The notes beneath the pieces are model-generated. The model was not told the DNA's origin and did no database searches. It saw only the letters and a list, made by a program, of their open reading frames with translations. DNA of 64,000 nt from Allomuricauda sp. (GTDB lineage Bacteria > Bacteroidota > Bacteroidia > Flavobacteriales > Flavobacteriaceae): contig NZ_JACESV010000002.1 in the NCBI RefSeq assembly GCF_013911645.1, positions 434,001-498,000 of the forward strand. Direction: 5' to 3'. Position 1 is the stretch's first letter. Each line of letters starts with the position of its first letter. Both the position numbers and the translations under genes were made by a program. Of this stretch, positions 9,123 through 17,681 are shown piece by piece.

Positions 9123-9860
9123 TTACTGGTTCTCTATCTTGCTCTGCAATGCAAAATAGGCTCGTTTGGATGCCTTTTCTTCTGCCTTTTTCTTGGATGT
9201 GGCCCTAGCTTTTGCCAACATTCTATCCCCAATGGTAAGTTTTACGGCAAAGTGTTTGAGCTCATCGTTACCTGTATCCTCGTACACATTGTAATTGAAG
9301 GGTTTCTTTTCTTTTTGGCACCACTCGATCACCAAACTCTTGTAACTGATTACCTTGCCTTCAAGCTGCTCAATATCCACATAAGGCTCTATCACCCTTT
9401 CATCAATAAATTTTTCGCAGTAAGTGTACCCTCTGTCCAAATATATGGCTCCCACGAGCGCCTCAAAAACATTACCATGGATATTATCGCCAAAATGGGC
9501 TTTGGGAATCCTGCTTTCCACAAATTTTAATAGTCCCAGGTCTTTTCCTAATTCGTTCAGGTGCTTTCGGCTCACTACTTTGGATCGCATTTTTGTGAGA
9601 TAGCCCTCATCGCCCTCGGGTACTTCGTTGTACAAATATTTTGAAATGATGGTACCCAACATGGAGTCTCCCAAAAACTCCAAACGTTCATAGTTGACAG
9701 GATTTCCATTGCCGTCCTTTTGGTTCATGGAACGATGAAGGAACGCAGTCTTGTAAATCTCTATGTTCTTGGGCTTAAATCCAAGAATTCTTTTGATTCC
9801 CAAAAAAAAATCCCCATCCGCGTTTGGATGGGAATTGAATATTTTGGAAGTAAGTTTCAT
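9123..9860 (-). CDS. rnc: Ribonuclease III
   Basis: A 245-residue double-stranded-RNA endonuclease that processes rRNA precursors and structured RNAs. The signature ERLEFLGDSMLG near residue 60 carries the catalytic acidic residues, and the second acidic set is in EALVGAIYLDRGY at about residue 135. A C-terminal dsRNA-binding domain follows (about 165-240) with the basic KARATSKKKAEEKASKRA helix. It starts 9 bp after the fabF stop. The family's usual length and all catalytic residues are present. Confidence 0.96.
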   Translation of the reverse strand: MKLTSKIFNSHPNADGDFFLGIKRILGFKPKNIEIYKTAFLHRSMNQKDGNGNPVNYERLEFLGDSMLGTIISKYLYNEVPEGDEGYLTKMRSKVVSRKHLNELGKDLGLLKFVESRIPKAHFGDNIHGNVFEALVGAIYLDRGYTYCEKFIDERVIEPYVDIEQLEGKVISYKSLVIEWCQKEKKPFNYNVYEDTGNDELKHFAVKLTIGDRMLAKARATSKKKAEEKASKRAYFALQSKIENQ

Positions 9861-9869
9861 GTTACAAAA

Positions 9870-11120
9870 CTACCCTATTTTTTTGAATAACACACAAGCA
9901 TTGTGTCCTCCAAAGCCAAATGTATTGCTCATGGCAACCTTTACCTCTCGTTCTTGGGCCTTGTTCAAGGTCAAGTTGAGCGAAGGGTCTATTTGATCAT
10001 CCACAACACTATGGTTAATGGTAGGTGGAACCAAATTGTTTTCCATTGCCAAAATGGATGCAATGGCCTCAATGGCTCCCGCCGCACCCAACAAGTGTCC
10101 GGTCATGGACTTGGTGGAGTTAATGTTGATCTCTTTGGCATGATCCCCAAATACTTTGGAAATAGCTTTTAATTCGGCTACATCCCCAAGGGGTGTAGAA
10201 GTTCCGTGCGTGTTGATGGCATCTACATCCTCTGGCTTCATTCCTGCGTTCATCAAGCAGTTTTCCATCACTTTTACCACTCCTATACCTTCTGGATGTG
10301 GTGCGGTCATATGGTAAGCATCACTGGAGAGTCCTCCACCCAATACTTCTGCATATATTTTAGCTCCTCGGGCTTTGGCGTGCTCATACTCTTCTAGTAT
10401 AAGCGCTCCTCCGCCTTCTCCCAATACAAATCCGTCGCGCGTAGCGTCGAATGGCCTGGAAGCGGTTTCTGGACTTTCATTTCTGGTAGATAACGCGTGC
10501 ATGGCATTGAATCCGCCCATTCCTGCAAGGGTAACGGCAGCTTCACTACCTCCAGTCACAATAACATCACAGTGGCCCAAACGAATATAGTTCAGGGCAT
10601 CAATCATGGCGTTGGCCGAGGATGCACATGCAGATACCGTGGTATAGTTGGGTCCCATGAATCCATGTTTGATGGAAATATTTCCCGGTGCTATATCGGC
10701 AATCATTTTTGGGATAAAGAATGGATTGAAACGTGGTGTGCCATCGCCCTCGGCGAAATTAATCACCTCATTTTGGAAAGTTTCCAATCCGCCTATTCCC
10801 GCTCCCCACACAACGCCTACCCTAAACTTGTCCACAACGTTCAAGTCGATTCCAGAGTCTGCTATGGCCTCATCCGAGGACACCAGGGCATATTGGGCAA
10901 ACTTATCCAGTTTCCTGGCTTCCTTCCGATCAAAATAATCTGAAGGATCATACCCCTTAAGCTCGCAAGCAAACTTTGTTTTAAATTTTTCGGTATCGAA
11001 ATAAGTAATGGGGGCAGAACCGCTCTTACCGGTCCGTAGTCCTTCCCAATAAGCTTCCAAATTGTTACCTATGGGCGTTAACGCTCCCATTCCGGTAACC
11101 ACAACTCGCTTTAACTGCAT
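9870..11120 (-). CDS. fabF: Beta-ketoacyl-ACP synthase II
   Basis: A 416-residue condensing enzyme of fatty-acid elongation that joins malonyl-ACP to acyl-ACP. The Cys-His-His triad is visible: SACASSANAM with the nucleophile Cys, NTHGTSTPLGD, and SMTGHLLGAAGA. The conserved N-terminus MQLKRVVVTGMGALTPIG fixes the start at 11120. A longer frame reaching 11171 would add 17 non-conserved residues. It lies 102 bp downstream of acpP, its substrate carrier, in a classic acpP-fabF pair, and is followed closely by rnc. Confidence 0.97.
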   Translation of the reverse strand: MQLKRVVVTGMGALTPIGNNLEAYWEGLRTGKSGSAPITYFDTEKFKTKFACELKGYDPSDYFDRKEARKLDKFAQYALVSSDEAIADSGIDLNVVDKFRVGVVWGAGIGGLETFQNEVINFAEGDGTPRFNPFFIPKMIADIAPGNISIKHGFMGPNYTTVSACASSANAMIDALNYIRLGHCDVIVTGGSEAAVTLAGMGGFNAMHALSTRNESPETASRPFDATRDGFVLGEGGGALILEEYEHAKARGAKIYAEVLGGGLSSDAYHMTAPHPEGIGVVKVMENCLMNAGMKPEDVDAINTHGTSTPLGDVAELKAISKVFGDHAKEININSTKSMTGHLLGAAGAIEAIASILAMENNLVPPTINHSVVDDQIDPSLNLTLNKAQEREVKVAMSNTFGFGGHNACVLFKKIG

Positions 11121-11222
11121 TGAACTATTTTTTTTACCCTTTAGACCTAAATTATAAAAAAAATTATCCATGTGATAACCACCACATGGATAATTTAAAA
11201 TCTTCAGCGATATATCATATAA

Positions 11223-11456
11223 TTACTTAGCTTCTTCGATGTAGCTAATGGCCTGACCAACAGTGGCAATGTTCTCTGCTTGGTCATCTGGTATTTGAAT
11301 ATCAAATTCTTTCTCAAACTCCATGATAAGTTCAACAGTGTCCAAGGAATCCGCTCCTAAGTCGTTGGTAAAGCTAGCTTCTGCAACTACTTCATTTTCA
11401 TCTACACCTAGTTTATCAACGATGATAGCCTTTACTCTTGATGCAATGTCTGACAT
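11223..11456 (-). CDS. acpP: Acyl carrier protein
   Basis: 77 residues, highly acidic. The phosphopantetheine attachment Ser lies in the [10 protein letters not shown] motif at about residue 37. It shuttles acyl chains between the fatty-acid synthesis enzymes, including the adjacent FabF. Length and charge are typical, and the sequence aligns over its full length with bacterial AcpP. It is first in the minus-strand cluster and has a promoter-like box upstream. Confidence 0.97.
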   Translation of the reverse strand: MSDIASRVKAIIVDKLGVDENEVVAEASFTNDLGADSLDTVELIMEFEKEFDIQIPDDQAENIATVGQAISYIEEAK

Positions 11457-11489
11457 AATTATTGTGGTTTTAAAAATTTAAATCGTTGG

Positions 11490-11497
11490 CAAAAATA
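11490..11497 (-). promoter_or_regulatory. Bacteroidota -7 box (TATTTTTG) upstream of acpP
   Basis: Read on the minus strand this is TATTTTTG, matching TAnnTTTG, 34 bp before the acpP ATG. A TTG at the expected -33 position is not obvious, so this is a moderate call. Confidence 0.4.
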
Positions 11498-11618
11498 TAA
11501 AACTTTGGATTAAATACACCATTTGTCGATAAAATGTGCTCCAAATTAAACATCTTAAATTACTGTACCTTACTTTAGCCGACGTAATTTAGTCCAAAAT
11601 CATATCAATTCCTAACGA

Positions 11619-12182
11619 ATGAAACGAATTGTAATCTTTGCATCGGGCAGCGGGTCGAATGCAGAAAATATTATTTCCTTTTTTCGTGAAAAACCAGAGG
11701 CGACCGTAGCTGCGGTGCTCACCAACAAGAGCTCGGCCAAGGTTCTTGAACGTTGCGACCGTCTTGGGGTGCCCGCCTTTTATTTTAATAAACCCGCTTT
11801 TAAAGATTCTGATGCGGTCCTAAATATTTTACAAGGACTTAATACAGATTTAATTGTGCTTGCCGGTTTTCTTTGGAAGATTCCATCAAACCTTATTAAT
11901 GCCTTCCCCAATAAAATTATTAACATTCACCCTGCCTTATTGCCCAAATATGGCGGAAAGGGCATGTATGGGAGCAGGGTCCATCAGGCCATAAAAGAAA
12001 ACAAAGAGACCGAAACCGGCATTACCATACATTATGTAAATGAAAATTATGATGAGGGTGCCATCATCTTTCAAGCTAAAACCATAGTGGAACCTTCGGA
12101 TAATGCAGAAGTTATTGCCCAAAAAGTACACCAATTGGAATACCAGCATTTTCCTAAAGTGATTGAAAAAGTTTTATCCTAA
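11619..12182 (+). CDS. purN: Phosphoribosylglycinamide formyltransferase
   Basis: 187 residues. It transfers a formyl group from 10-formyl-tetrahydrofolate to GAR in purine synthesis. Visible are the N-terminal ASGSGSNAENI phosphate-binding loop, the catalytic region INIHPALLPKYGGKGMYG (Asn, His), and the HYVNENYDEGAIIFQ segment carrying the catalytic Asp. The stop codon abuts the ATG of the RNase H gene with no gap, so the two are translationally linked. A near-consensus TACTTTAG lies about 40 bp upstream. It is unlinked from other pur genes apart from the PurF-like gene about 2 kb downstream. Confidence 0.94.
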   Translation: MKRIVIFASGSGSNAENIISFFREKPEATVAAVLTNKSSAKVLERCDRLGVPAFYFNKPAFKDSDAVLNILQGLNTDLIVLAGFLWKIPSNLINAFPNKIINIHPALLPKYGGKGMYGSRVHQAIKENKETETGITIHYVNENYDEGAIIFQAKTIVEPSDNAEVIAQKVHQLEYQHFPKVIEKVLS

Positions 12183-12818
12183 ATGGCCAAGAAGAAAAAG
12201 TTTTATGTAGTCTGGAAGGGCAAGCATCCCGGCATTTTTGAGTCCTGGGCCGATTGCAAAGCCCAAATTGATGGCGTAAAGGGGGCTCAGTACAAATCGT
12301 TCACCACTTTTGAAGAAGCCAAAAAGGCCTTCAACAGCAATTATTTGGAGTACAAAGGCAAATCCAAGGGCAAAAAAGAGCTTAGCCCGGAAGAGCTGCT
12401 AAAAATCGGTGACCCCAACTACAACTCCATTGCCGTGGATGCAGCATCGAGCGGCAATCCGGGAAAAATGGAATATCGCGGTGTGGATACCAAAAGTAAA
12501 AGAGTTCTTTTTCACCAAGGTCCTTTTGAGCAAGGAACTAGCAATGTTGGGGAGTTTTTGGCATTGGTGCATGGTCTTGCGTTTTTAAAACAACAAAAAA
12601 GCGATCGCATTCTTTATTCCGATTCCAGAATAGCAATCGGGTGGGTGCGAAAGAAAAAGTGTGGCACCAAGCTGAAAAAAACAGCCAAGAACGCCCAACT
12701 TTTTGAGCTAATAGAAAGGGCCGAGGAATGGCTCAAAAAGAACCGGTTCAACACTCCGATCGTGAAGTGGGAAACCAAAGCTTGGGGCGAAATTCCAGCC
12801 GACTTTGGCAGAAAGTAG
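12183..12818 (+). CDS. Viroplasmin-domain RNase H family protein
   Basis: 211 residues in two parts. Residues 1-45 form a viroplasmin (RNase H1 N-terminal) RNA/DNA-hybrid-binding domain (FYVVWKGKHPGIFESWADC). Residues about 75-211 are an RNase HI-like nuclease. Catalytic acidic residues are seen in AVDAASSGNPG, GEFLALVHG, YSDSRIAIGW and the terminal PADFGRK. It degrades RNA in RNA-DNA hybrids. It begins on the base after the purN stop. The short Lys-rich linker is typical. This is probably one of several RNase H enzymes in the cell. Confidence 0.88.
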   Translation: MAKKKKFYVVWKGKHPGIFESWADCKAQIDGVKGAQYKSFTTFEEAKKAFNSNYLEYKGKSKGKKELSPEELLKIGDPNYNSIAVDAASSGNPGKMEYRGVDTKSKRVLFHQGPFEQGTSNVGEFLALVHGLAFLKQQKSDRILYSDSRIAIGWVRKKKCGTKLKKTAKNAQLFELIERAEEWLKKNRFNTPIVKWETKAWGEIPADFGRK

Positions 12819-12843
12819 CTGTGAGATGCTAGACACATCCTCT

Positions 12844-13353
12844 TTTGAGCTTGAACTTGATGCTTGAACTTGTCTTTGGGTCCGAAGTCGGGAGTTACTC
12901 AGTTATTGAATTGTTGGAATTTGGTGTTTGATGTCGGAAGTCGGTTGGCAGTAACAGTGAGCAGTAACACAATAACTCCAAACTTGAGTCTTGGTTCTTG
13001 CCTTTCCGTTCTATCTTCCCTTTTGACACTAATTTCACAAATCATCACGAATAGGTTTGCTCTTGAACTTGATGCTTGTACTTGTCTTTGGGTCCGAAGT
13101 CGGGAGTTACTCAGTTATTCAGTTATTGAATTATTGGAATTTGAAACTTGATTGTTGGTATTTGGTGTTTGATGTCGGAAGTCGGTTGGCAGTAACAATA
13201 CGCAGTAACCCAATAACTCCGAACTTGATACTTGAGCTTGTCTTTCTGTTCTTTTTTCTCTGTTCTATCTTCCCTTTTGACACTAATTTCACGAATCATC
13301 ACGAATAGGTTTGCTCTTGAACTTAATGCTTGTACTTGAACTTGGGCTTGCTC
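12844..13353. repeat. Tandem duplicated intergenic repeat, two long copies and a partial third
   Basis: The 611-bp gap 12819-13429 has no credible gene and is almost filled by this repeat. Copy 1 spans 12844-13056, copy 2 spans 13057-13310, and a third copy is cut off at about 13353. Each copy opens with CTTGAACTTGATGCTTG-type words, then GGTCCGAAGTCGGGAG, GTCGGAAGTCGGTTGGCAG, a pyrimidine-rich stretch, and ends ATCATCACGAATAGGT. Copy 2 has about 40 extra bases. The internal segments GGAGTTA and TAACTCC can pair. Related CAAGTTC words flank the four-helix-bundle gene at 57 kb. Confidence 0.8.
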
Positions 13354-13405
13354 CACTCTTTTTCTTAAATCCTCTGCCAATGATTCCAAATGGAATATCA
13401 AAGCG

Positions 13406-13413
13406 TATATTTG
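13406..13413 (+). promoter_or_regulatory. Bacteroidota -7 box (TATATTTG) upstream of the PfkB kinase gene
   Basis: TATATTTG matches TAnnTTTG and lies 16 bp before the ATG at 13430. No TTG is seen at the ideal -33 spacing. Confidence 0.45.
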
Positions 13414-13429
13414 CAGCAAAAAATAGGGA

Positions 13430-14356
13430 ATGGGCAAATTACTGATCGTGGGAACCTTGGCTTTTGATGCCATCGAAACACCGTTCGGGAAAACAGGAAG
13501 AATTTTGGGGGGCGCAGGCACCTTTATCGGTTTGGCAGCTTCACAATTTAAAATAGACTCCGCGATTGTATCCGTAGTGGGAGATGATTTTCCACAAGCT
13601 TACATGGATATTTTAAAAAATAAGGACATCGACCTATCCGGGGTCGAAGTGGTAAAGGGCGGCAAGACCTTTTTTTGGGAAGGAAAGTATCATAACGACC
13701 TAAATTCCAGAGATACTTTAGCCACCGAACTCAACACCTTGGCCGACTTTAATCCCATTGTACCAAGTGATTACACCGATGCAGATATTGTGATGTTGGG
13801 CAATCTTCACCCAAACATCCAATTGAGTGTAATTAATCAGATGGAAAAACGACCAAAACTTATAGTTTTGGATACCATGAATTTTTGGATGGACAATACC
13901 TGGGATGAATTGATGACGGTGATTTCAAAAATCGACGTCATTACCATTAACGATGAAGAGGCAAGACAAATGACCAACGAATATTCCTTGGTCAAGGCTG
14001 CCGCGAAGATTCAGGAAATGGGTCCCAAATATGTGGTGATCAAAAAAGGGGAGCACGGGGCGCTTTTGTTTCATAAGGATAATATTTTCTTTGCACCGGC
14101 CCTTCCTTTGGAAGAGGTTTTTGACCCCACTGGAGCAGGAGACACCTTTGCCGGTGGTTTTGCAGGATATTTGACCGAGGCAGAAAACATTTCTTTTGAA
14201 AGTATGAAGAATGCCATTATCCATGGGTCCAATTTAGCCTCGTTCTGCGTGGAAAAATTTGGCACGGAGCGCATGGTGGATTTAAAAAAGAGCGAGGTAG
14301 ACACCCGCTTGGCACAGTTTAAAGAATTGACACAGTTCAATATTGAATTAACATAA
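13430..14356 (+). CDS. PfkB-family sugar/nucleoside kinase
   Basis: A 308-residue ribokinase-fold kinase. The N-terminal GGAGTFIGLAAS substrate-binding Gly motif is at about residue 28, and the C-terminal PfkB signature DPTGAGDTFAGGF with the catalytic Asp is at about residue 230. It phosphorylates a sugar, nucleoside or related alcohol in the cytoplasm. Similarity to adenosine-kinase-like members of Bacteroidota is suspected but the substrate is not fixed by the motifs. It is followed by a terminator and then the PurF-like gene, so it is probably its own transcript. Confidence 0.88.
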   Translation: MGKLLIVGTLAFDAIETPFGKTGRILGGAGTFIGLAASQFKIDSAIVSVVGDDFPQAYMDILKNKDIDLSGVEVVKGGKTFFWEGKYHNDLNSRDTLATELNTLADFNPIVPSDYTDADIVMLGNLHPNIQLSVINQMEKRPKLIVLDTMNFWMDNTWDELMTVISKIDVITINDEEARQMTNEYSLVKAAAKIQEMGPKYVVIKKGEHGALLFHKDNIFFAPALPLEEVFDPTGAGDTFAGGFAGYLTEAENISFESMKNAIIHGSNLASFCVEKFGTERMVDLKKSEVDTRLAQFKELTQFNIELT

Positions 14357-14363
14357 ATTGTTT

Positions 14364-14390
14364 GCCCTGAAAATTTCGGGGCTTTTTTAT
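14364..14390 (+). terminator. Intrinsic terminator after the PfkB kinase gene
   Basis: GCCC (14364-14367) pairs with GGGC (14379-14382), extended by AAA/TTT inside. A run of six T follows. Confidence 0.65.
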
Positions 14391-14400
14391 TTGATTTGTT

Positions 14401-16299
14401 ATGAGTGATCCCATTAAGCACGAATGCGGAATATCGTTGATCCGTTTGCTTAAACCTCTGGAGTACTACAAAGAAAAGTACGGCACCGCTTTTTATGGTG
14501 TAAACAAAATGTACCTGATGATGGAAAAGCAGCACAACCGCGGACAAGATGGTGCCGGTTTTGCCAGCATTAAAATGGATATGGAGCCCGGGGAAAGGTA
14601 CATGAGCCGCGTACGATCGGCCCAACAGCAGCCCATTCAGGATATTTTTGCCCAAATCAACAGCCGTATCAATACCGCGTTGACCGAGCATCCTGATCGT
14701 GAAGACGATGTGGCTTGGCAAAAAAAGAACATTCCCTACATTGGTGAACTTTTGATGGGGCACGTTCGCTACGGCACCTTCGGAAAAAACAGTATTGAGA
14801 GCGTACACCCATTTTTAAGGCAGAACAACTGGATGCACCGCAACCTTATTGTTGCCGGAAACTTTAACATGACGAATGTTGATGAACTCTTCCAAAACTT
14901 GGTGGAGCTGGGGCAGCACCCCAAGGAAAAAGCCGATACCGTTACGGTAATGGAAAAAATCGGTCACTTTTTGGATGATGCCGTGGCCAAGCTCTACAAA
15001 CAGATCAAGAAAGAAGGATATACCAAAAGAGAAGCATCTGCATTGATTGCAGAACGTTTGAACGTAGGCAAGATATTGAGGAAAGCCTCAAAAAATTGGG
15101 ATGGCGGGTATGCCATGAGCGGACTTATTGGCCATGGTGATGCCTTTGTAATGAGAGACCCTGCGGGAATACGCCCAGCTTATTACTACCAAGATGATGA
15201 AGTTGTGGTCGTGGCTTCGGAACGTCCGGTAATACAAACGGTCTTCAACATTAATTTTGATGATGTAAAAGAACTGGACCCCGGACATGCCATTATTATT
15301 AAAAAAAATGGTTCCATGGCGCTCAAACAAATTTTGGAGCCCACCGAACGGAAGGCCTGTTCTTTTGAGCGCATCTATTTCTCCCGTGGCAGCGACAAGG
15401 AAATCTATCAAGAAAGAAAAAAATTGGGGAAACTGGTATTTCCGGAAATATTGAAGTCCATAGACAACGATTTGGAGAATACGGTTTTCTCGTATATCCC
15501 CAACACGGCAGAAACGTCTTTCTTTGGAATGGTAAAAGAGGCCCAGAACTACCTCAACAAGAAAAAGGAAGAACAGATTTTGGCCTTGGGATCAAAAATG
15601 ACCGGGGAAGAGCTTCATAAAATATTGAACATTAGACCACGAATAGAAAAAGTGGCCATTAAAGATGCGAAGCTCAGAACCTTTATCACCCAAGATAGCA
15701 GCAGGGACGATTTGGTGACACACGTTTACGACATTTCTTACGGTTCGGTAAAACCTACGGACAACCTTGTTATTATAGATGACAGTATTGTTCGTGGAAC
15801 CACCTTAAAGCGAAGCATCCTCAAAATCTTGGACCGCTTATCCCCAAAGAAAATAGTGGTGGTGTCCTCCGCTCCGCAAATACGTTATCCGGATTGTTAC
15901 GGTATTGATATGGCCCGATTGGAAGATTTTGTAGCATTTAGAGCGGCATTGGCCTTACATGAAGAACACGGTACCACTCATAAAATAAAGGAGATTTATG
16001 AAAAATGTCTCACACAGACCAATCCCTCAAATAAAAATGCGGTAAACTATGTACAAGAGTTCTATGCCCCGTTCTCTGCCAAGCAAATTTCAAAGAAAAT
16101 CGGTGAGATTTTAAGCCCCGAAGGTATCAACGCAGAAGTAGAGATCATCTATCAGACCATTGAAGGCCTGCACAGCGCTTGCCCAAAAAATCTTGGTGAT
16201 TGGTATTTTACGGGCAATTATCCAACTCCCGGAGGCAACAGGGTGGTCAACAAGGCTTTTGTCAACTTTTTCGAGGGCAAGAACGAAAGGGCTTATTAA
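14401..16299 (+). CDS. Amidophosphoribosyltransferase-like class II glutamine amidotransferase
   Basis: 632 residues, longer than typical PurF (about 470-510). The Ntn nucleophile Cys is residue 9 (MSDPIKHECGIS), so an eight-residue propeptide must be removed, as in Bacillus-type PurF. HNRGQDGAGFAS and GHVRYGTFG are glutaminase-domain motifs. The PRPP-binding loop VIIDDSIVRGTTLK is at about residues 457-470. PurF makes phosphoribosylamine, the first step of purine synthesis. The extra length lies between the two domains and at the C-terminus, so a specialised paralog is possible. It begins 18 bp after the preceding terminator hairpin. Confidence 0.82.
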   Translation: MSDPIKHECGISLIRLLKPLEYYKEKYGTAFYGVNKMYLMMEKQHNRGQDGAGFASIKMDMEPGERYMSRVRSAQQQPIQDIFAQINSRINTALTEHPDREDDVAWQKKNIPYIGELLMGHVRYGTFGKNSIESVHPFLRQNNWMHRNLIVAGNFNMTNVDELFQNLVELGQHPKEKADTVTVMEKIGHFLDDAVAKLYKQIKKEGYTKREASALIAERLNVGKILRKASKNWDGGYAMSGLIGHGDAFVMRDPAGIRPAYYYQDDEVVVVASERPVIQTVFNINFDDVKELDPGHAIIIKKNGSMALKQILEPTERKACSFERIYFSRGSDKEIYQERKKLGKLVFPEILKSIDNDLENTVFSYIPNTAETSFFGMVKEAQNYLNKKKEEQILALGSKMTGEELHKILNIRPRIEKVAIKDAKLRTFITQDSSRDDLVTHVYDISYGSVKPTDNLVIIDDSIVRGTTLKRSILKILDRLSPKKIVVVSSAPQIRYPDCYGIDMARLEDFVAFRAALALHEEHGTTHKIKEIYEKCLTQTNPSNKNAVNYVQEFYAPFSAKQISKKIGEILSPEGINAEVEIIYQTIEGLHSACPKNLGDWYFTGNYPTPGGNRVVNKAFVNFFEGKNERAY

Positions 16300-16398
16300 G
16301 TAATCGAGAAAAAGGCAAAAGTGCAGTTCATCGATGAAACTAGTAGAACAGCGGGTTTTTATACAATGGCAAATCTGCAATCCTACTTTAGTGTCTGC

Positions 16399-16470
16399 CA
16401 TAGCATAAGTAGGTTAAGTTCATGGTAAGATTTGGGGCAAAAAAGGTGGAAGCTATTCCACCTTTTTTAT
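16399..16470 (+). ncRNA. Candidate small RNA, copy 1 of a three-member tandem family
   Basis: A 39-nt core (16399-16437, beginning CATAGCATAAGTAGG and ending GATTTGGGG) is followed directly by the hairpin AGGTGGAA-gcta-TTCCACCT and a T-run (to about 16470). A -7-like box TACTTTAG (16384-16391) ends 7 bp before the core, so the transcript should start at or next to the core. Core identity with copies 2 and 3, next to unrelated hairpin sequence, indicates selection on the core. The gap 16300-16954 contains only these units and the sodB terminator. Confidence 0.75.
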
Positions 16471-16618
16471 TTTCTGTATACTCGTAAACCTTTCGCCCTC
16501 CCTTAATTTTCTTGACATTTATCAATAATCAGGCTGTGTTGCACACTTCAACGCATTTAAGGGAGTTTCATCTAAAAGCTTGGACACAAAAACATCGCTT
16601 GGCTTACTTTTGAATCAC

Positions 16619-16690
16619 CATAGCATAAGTAGGTTAAGTTCATGGTAAGATTTGGGGAAAGAAGCCGGAGCATGCTCCGGCTTCTTTATG
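16619..16690 (+). ncRNA. Candidate small RNA, copy 2 of a three-member tandem family
   Basis: The core at 16619-16657 is identical to copy 1 over 39 nt. The hairpin GAAGCCGGAG-catg-CTCCGGCTTC (16661-16684) has a perfect 10-bp stem of different sequence, followed by a short T-rich tail. The upstream box TACTTTTG (16605-16612) is an exact TAnnTTTG match ending 6 bp before the core. The core starts 220 bp after copy 1, and the spacer sequence is unrelated. Confidence 0.77.
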
Positions 16691-16774
16691 TTTGACTACC
16701 AAGGTTTTATCCATTTTATCGACGAACTGCACAATTTCTTTTTCTTCATAAAAACAAAATATTTTTTAAAACCC

Positions 16775-16805
16775 TTTGTTATTTTACACAATACCAGTAT
16801 TTTAG
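16775..16805 (+). promoter_or_regulatory. Promoter of sRNA copy 3: TTTG, 19-bp spacer, TATTTTAG
   Basis: TTTG at 16775-16778 and TATTTTAG at 16798-16805 are separated by 19 bp, the usual Bacteroidota -33/-7 layout. The core begins 6 bp downstream. Confidence 0.6.
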
Positions 16806-16811
16806 TGCCGC

Positions 16812-16884
16812 CATAGCATAAGTAGGTTAAGTTTATGGTAAGATTTGGGACGAAAAGGGTGAGGACTTCCTCACCCTTTTCTAT
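16812..16884 (+). ncRNA. Candidate small RNA, copy 3 of a three-member tandem family
   Basis: The core at 16812-16850 differs from copies 1 and 2 only by C to T in the TTCATGG part (TTTATGG) and a final A. The hairpin AAAAGGGTGAGG-actt-CCTCACCCTTTT (16853-16880) has a 12-bp stem and a T-rich tail. The C to T change allows CATAA to pair with TTATG inside the core. The promoter is annotated separately. The core starts 193 bp after the start of copy 2. Confidence 0.75.
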
Positions 16885-16903
16885 TTAAAAAAACAGAAAC
16901 AAA

Positions 16904-16935
16904 AAAAGCCGTGCACTTGGTGCACGGCTTTTCAT
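16904..16935. terminator. Bidirectional intrinsic terminator downstream of sodB
   Basis: GCCGTGCAC (16908-16916) and GTGCACGGC (16920-16928) form a perfect 9-bp stem with a 3-nt loop, flanked by A7 on the left and T4 on the right. It can end sodB (minus) and any read-through from sRNA copy 3 (plus). Confidence 0.8.
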
Positions 16936-16954
16936 ATTATTATTGAACCAGTTC

Positions 16955-17563
16955 TTATTTACTAGCTGCGTAGTTTTCAGAAACTTTGTCCCAATTGATT
17001 ACATTAAAAAATGCTGAAATATAATCTGGTCTCAAGTTTTGATAATGCAAATAATATGCATGTTCCCATACATCCAATCCCAAAATCGGGTAACCACCAC
17101 AACCCACTCCTGGCATAATGGGGTTATCTTGGTTAGGGGTGGAACAAACTTCCACTTTTCCTCCTTTGTGCACACACAACCATGCCCAACCTGATCCAAA
17201 TTGGGTAGCGGCGGCAGTGGAAAATTTTTCTTTGAAAGCATCAAAAGAACCAAAAGCCTCGTCAATTGCAGAAGCCAATTCCCCTGAAGGTTTTCCGCCT
17301 CCGTTTGGGGACATTACTTCCCAAAAAAGGCTATGGTTAAAAAATCCGCCTCCGTTGTTTCTAACAGCGGCATTGGACATATCCAAACCAGAAAGGATAT
17401 CCACGATCCCCTTTCCTTCCAAATCTGTTCCTTCGATGGCTCCGTTCAATTTAGTGGTGTAGCCATTGTGGTGCTTGGTATGGTGGATTTCCATGGTCCT
17501 AGCATCTATATGAGGTTCCAATGCATCGTATGCATACGGTAATTTAGGTAATTCAAAAGCCAT
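16955..17563 (-). CDS. sodB: Superoxide dismutase (Fe/Mn family)
   Basis: 202 residues, cytoplasmic. It converts superoxide to oxygen and hydrogen peroxide. The metal ligands appear as [11 protein letters not shown] (first His), NHSLFWEVM (second His), and LDVWEHAYY with Asp and His near residue 165. N-terminal and C-terminal SOD domains are of normal size and there is no signal peptide. Whether iron or manganese is used cannot be settled by eye. The promoter side carries a near-consensus TATTTTTA on the minus strand. The gene faces the three candidate sRNA genes across a shared terminator. Confidence 0.96.
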   Translation of the reverse strand: MAFELPKLPYAYDALEPHIDARTMEIHHTKHHNGYTTKLNGAIEGTDLEGKGIVDILSGLDMSNAAVRNNGGGFFNHSLFWEVMSPNGGGKPSGELASAIDEAFGSFDAFKEKFSTAAATQFGSGWAWLCVHKGGKVEVCSTPNQDNPIMPGVGCGGYPILGLDVWEHAYYLHYQNLRPDYISAFFNVINWDKVSENYAASK

Positions 17564-17681
17564 AATTATTTTTTTTAGGTTATTACTTTATTTACGTAAA
17601 AATACAAGTTTTAACATTTATATTCCGCTAAAAGCATGTTAACATCAGGTAAGGAATCCTTATTTTGCAGGAAAAACATCC

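Noticed and set aside
12844..13353. Possible CRISPR array because of repeated words
   Set aside because: There are only two long unequal copies with no regular spacer-repeat pattern and no cas genes in the window.
13123..13521. A 132-codon minus-strand frame over the 12.8-13.5 kb repeats
   Set aside because: Most of it is translated repeat DNA plus the reverse of the PfkB gene start. It has no family character and no conserved start.
16421..16480. Short frames beginning MVRFG in all three sRNA copies (ATG in the core)
   Set aside because: The shared peptide start comes only from the conserved core, and the frames run straight through the terminator hairpins into unrelated ends. An RNA function explains the conservation better.
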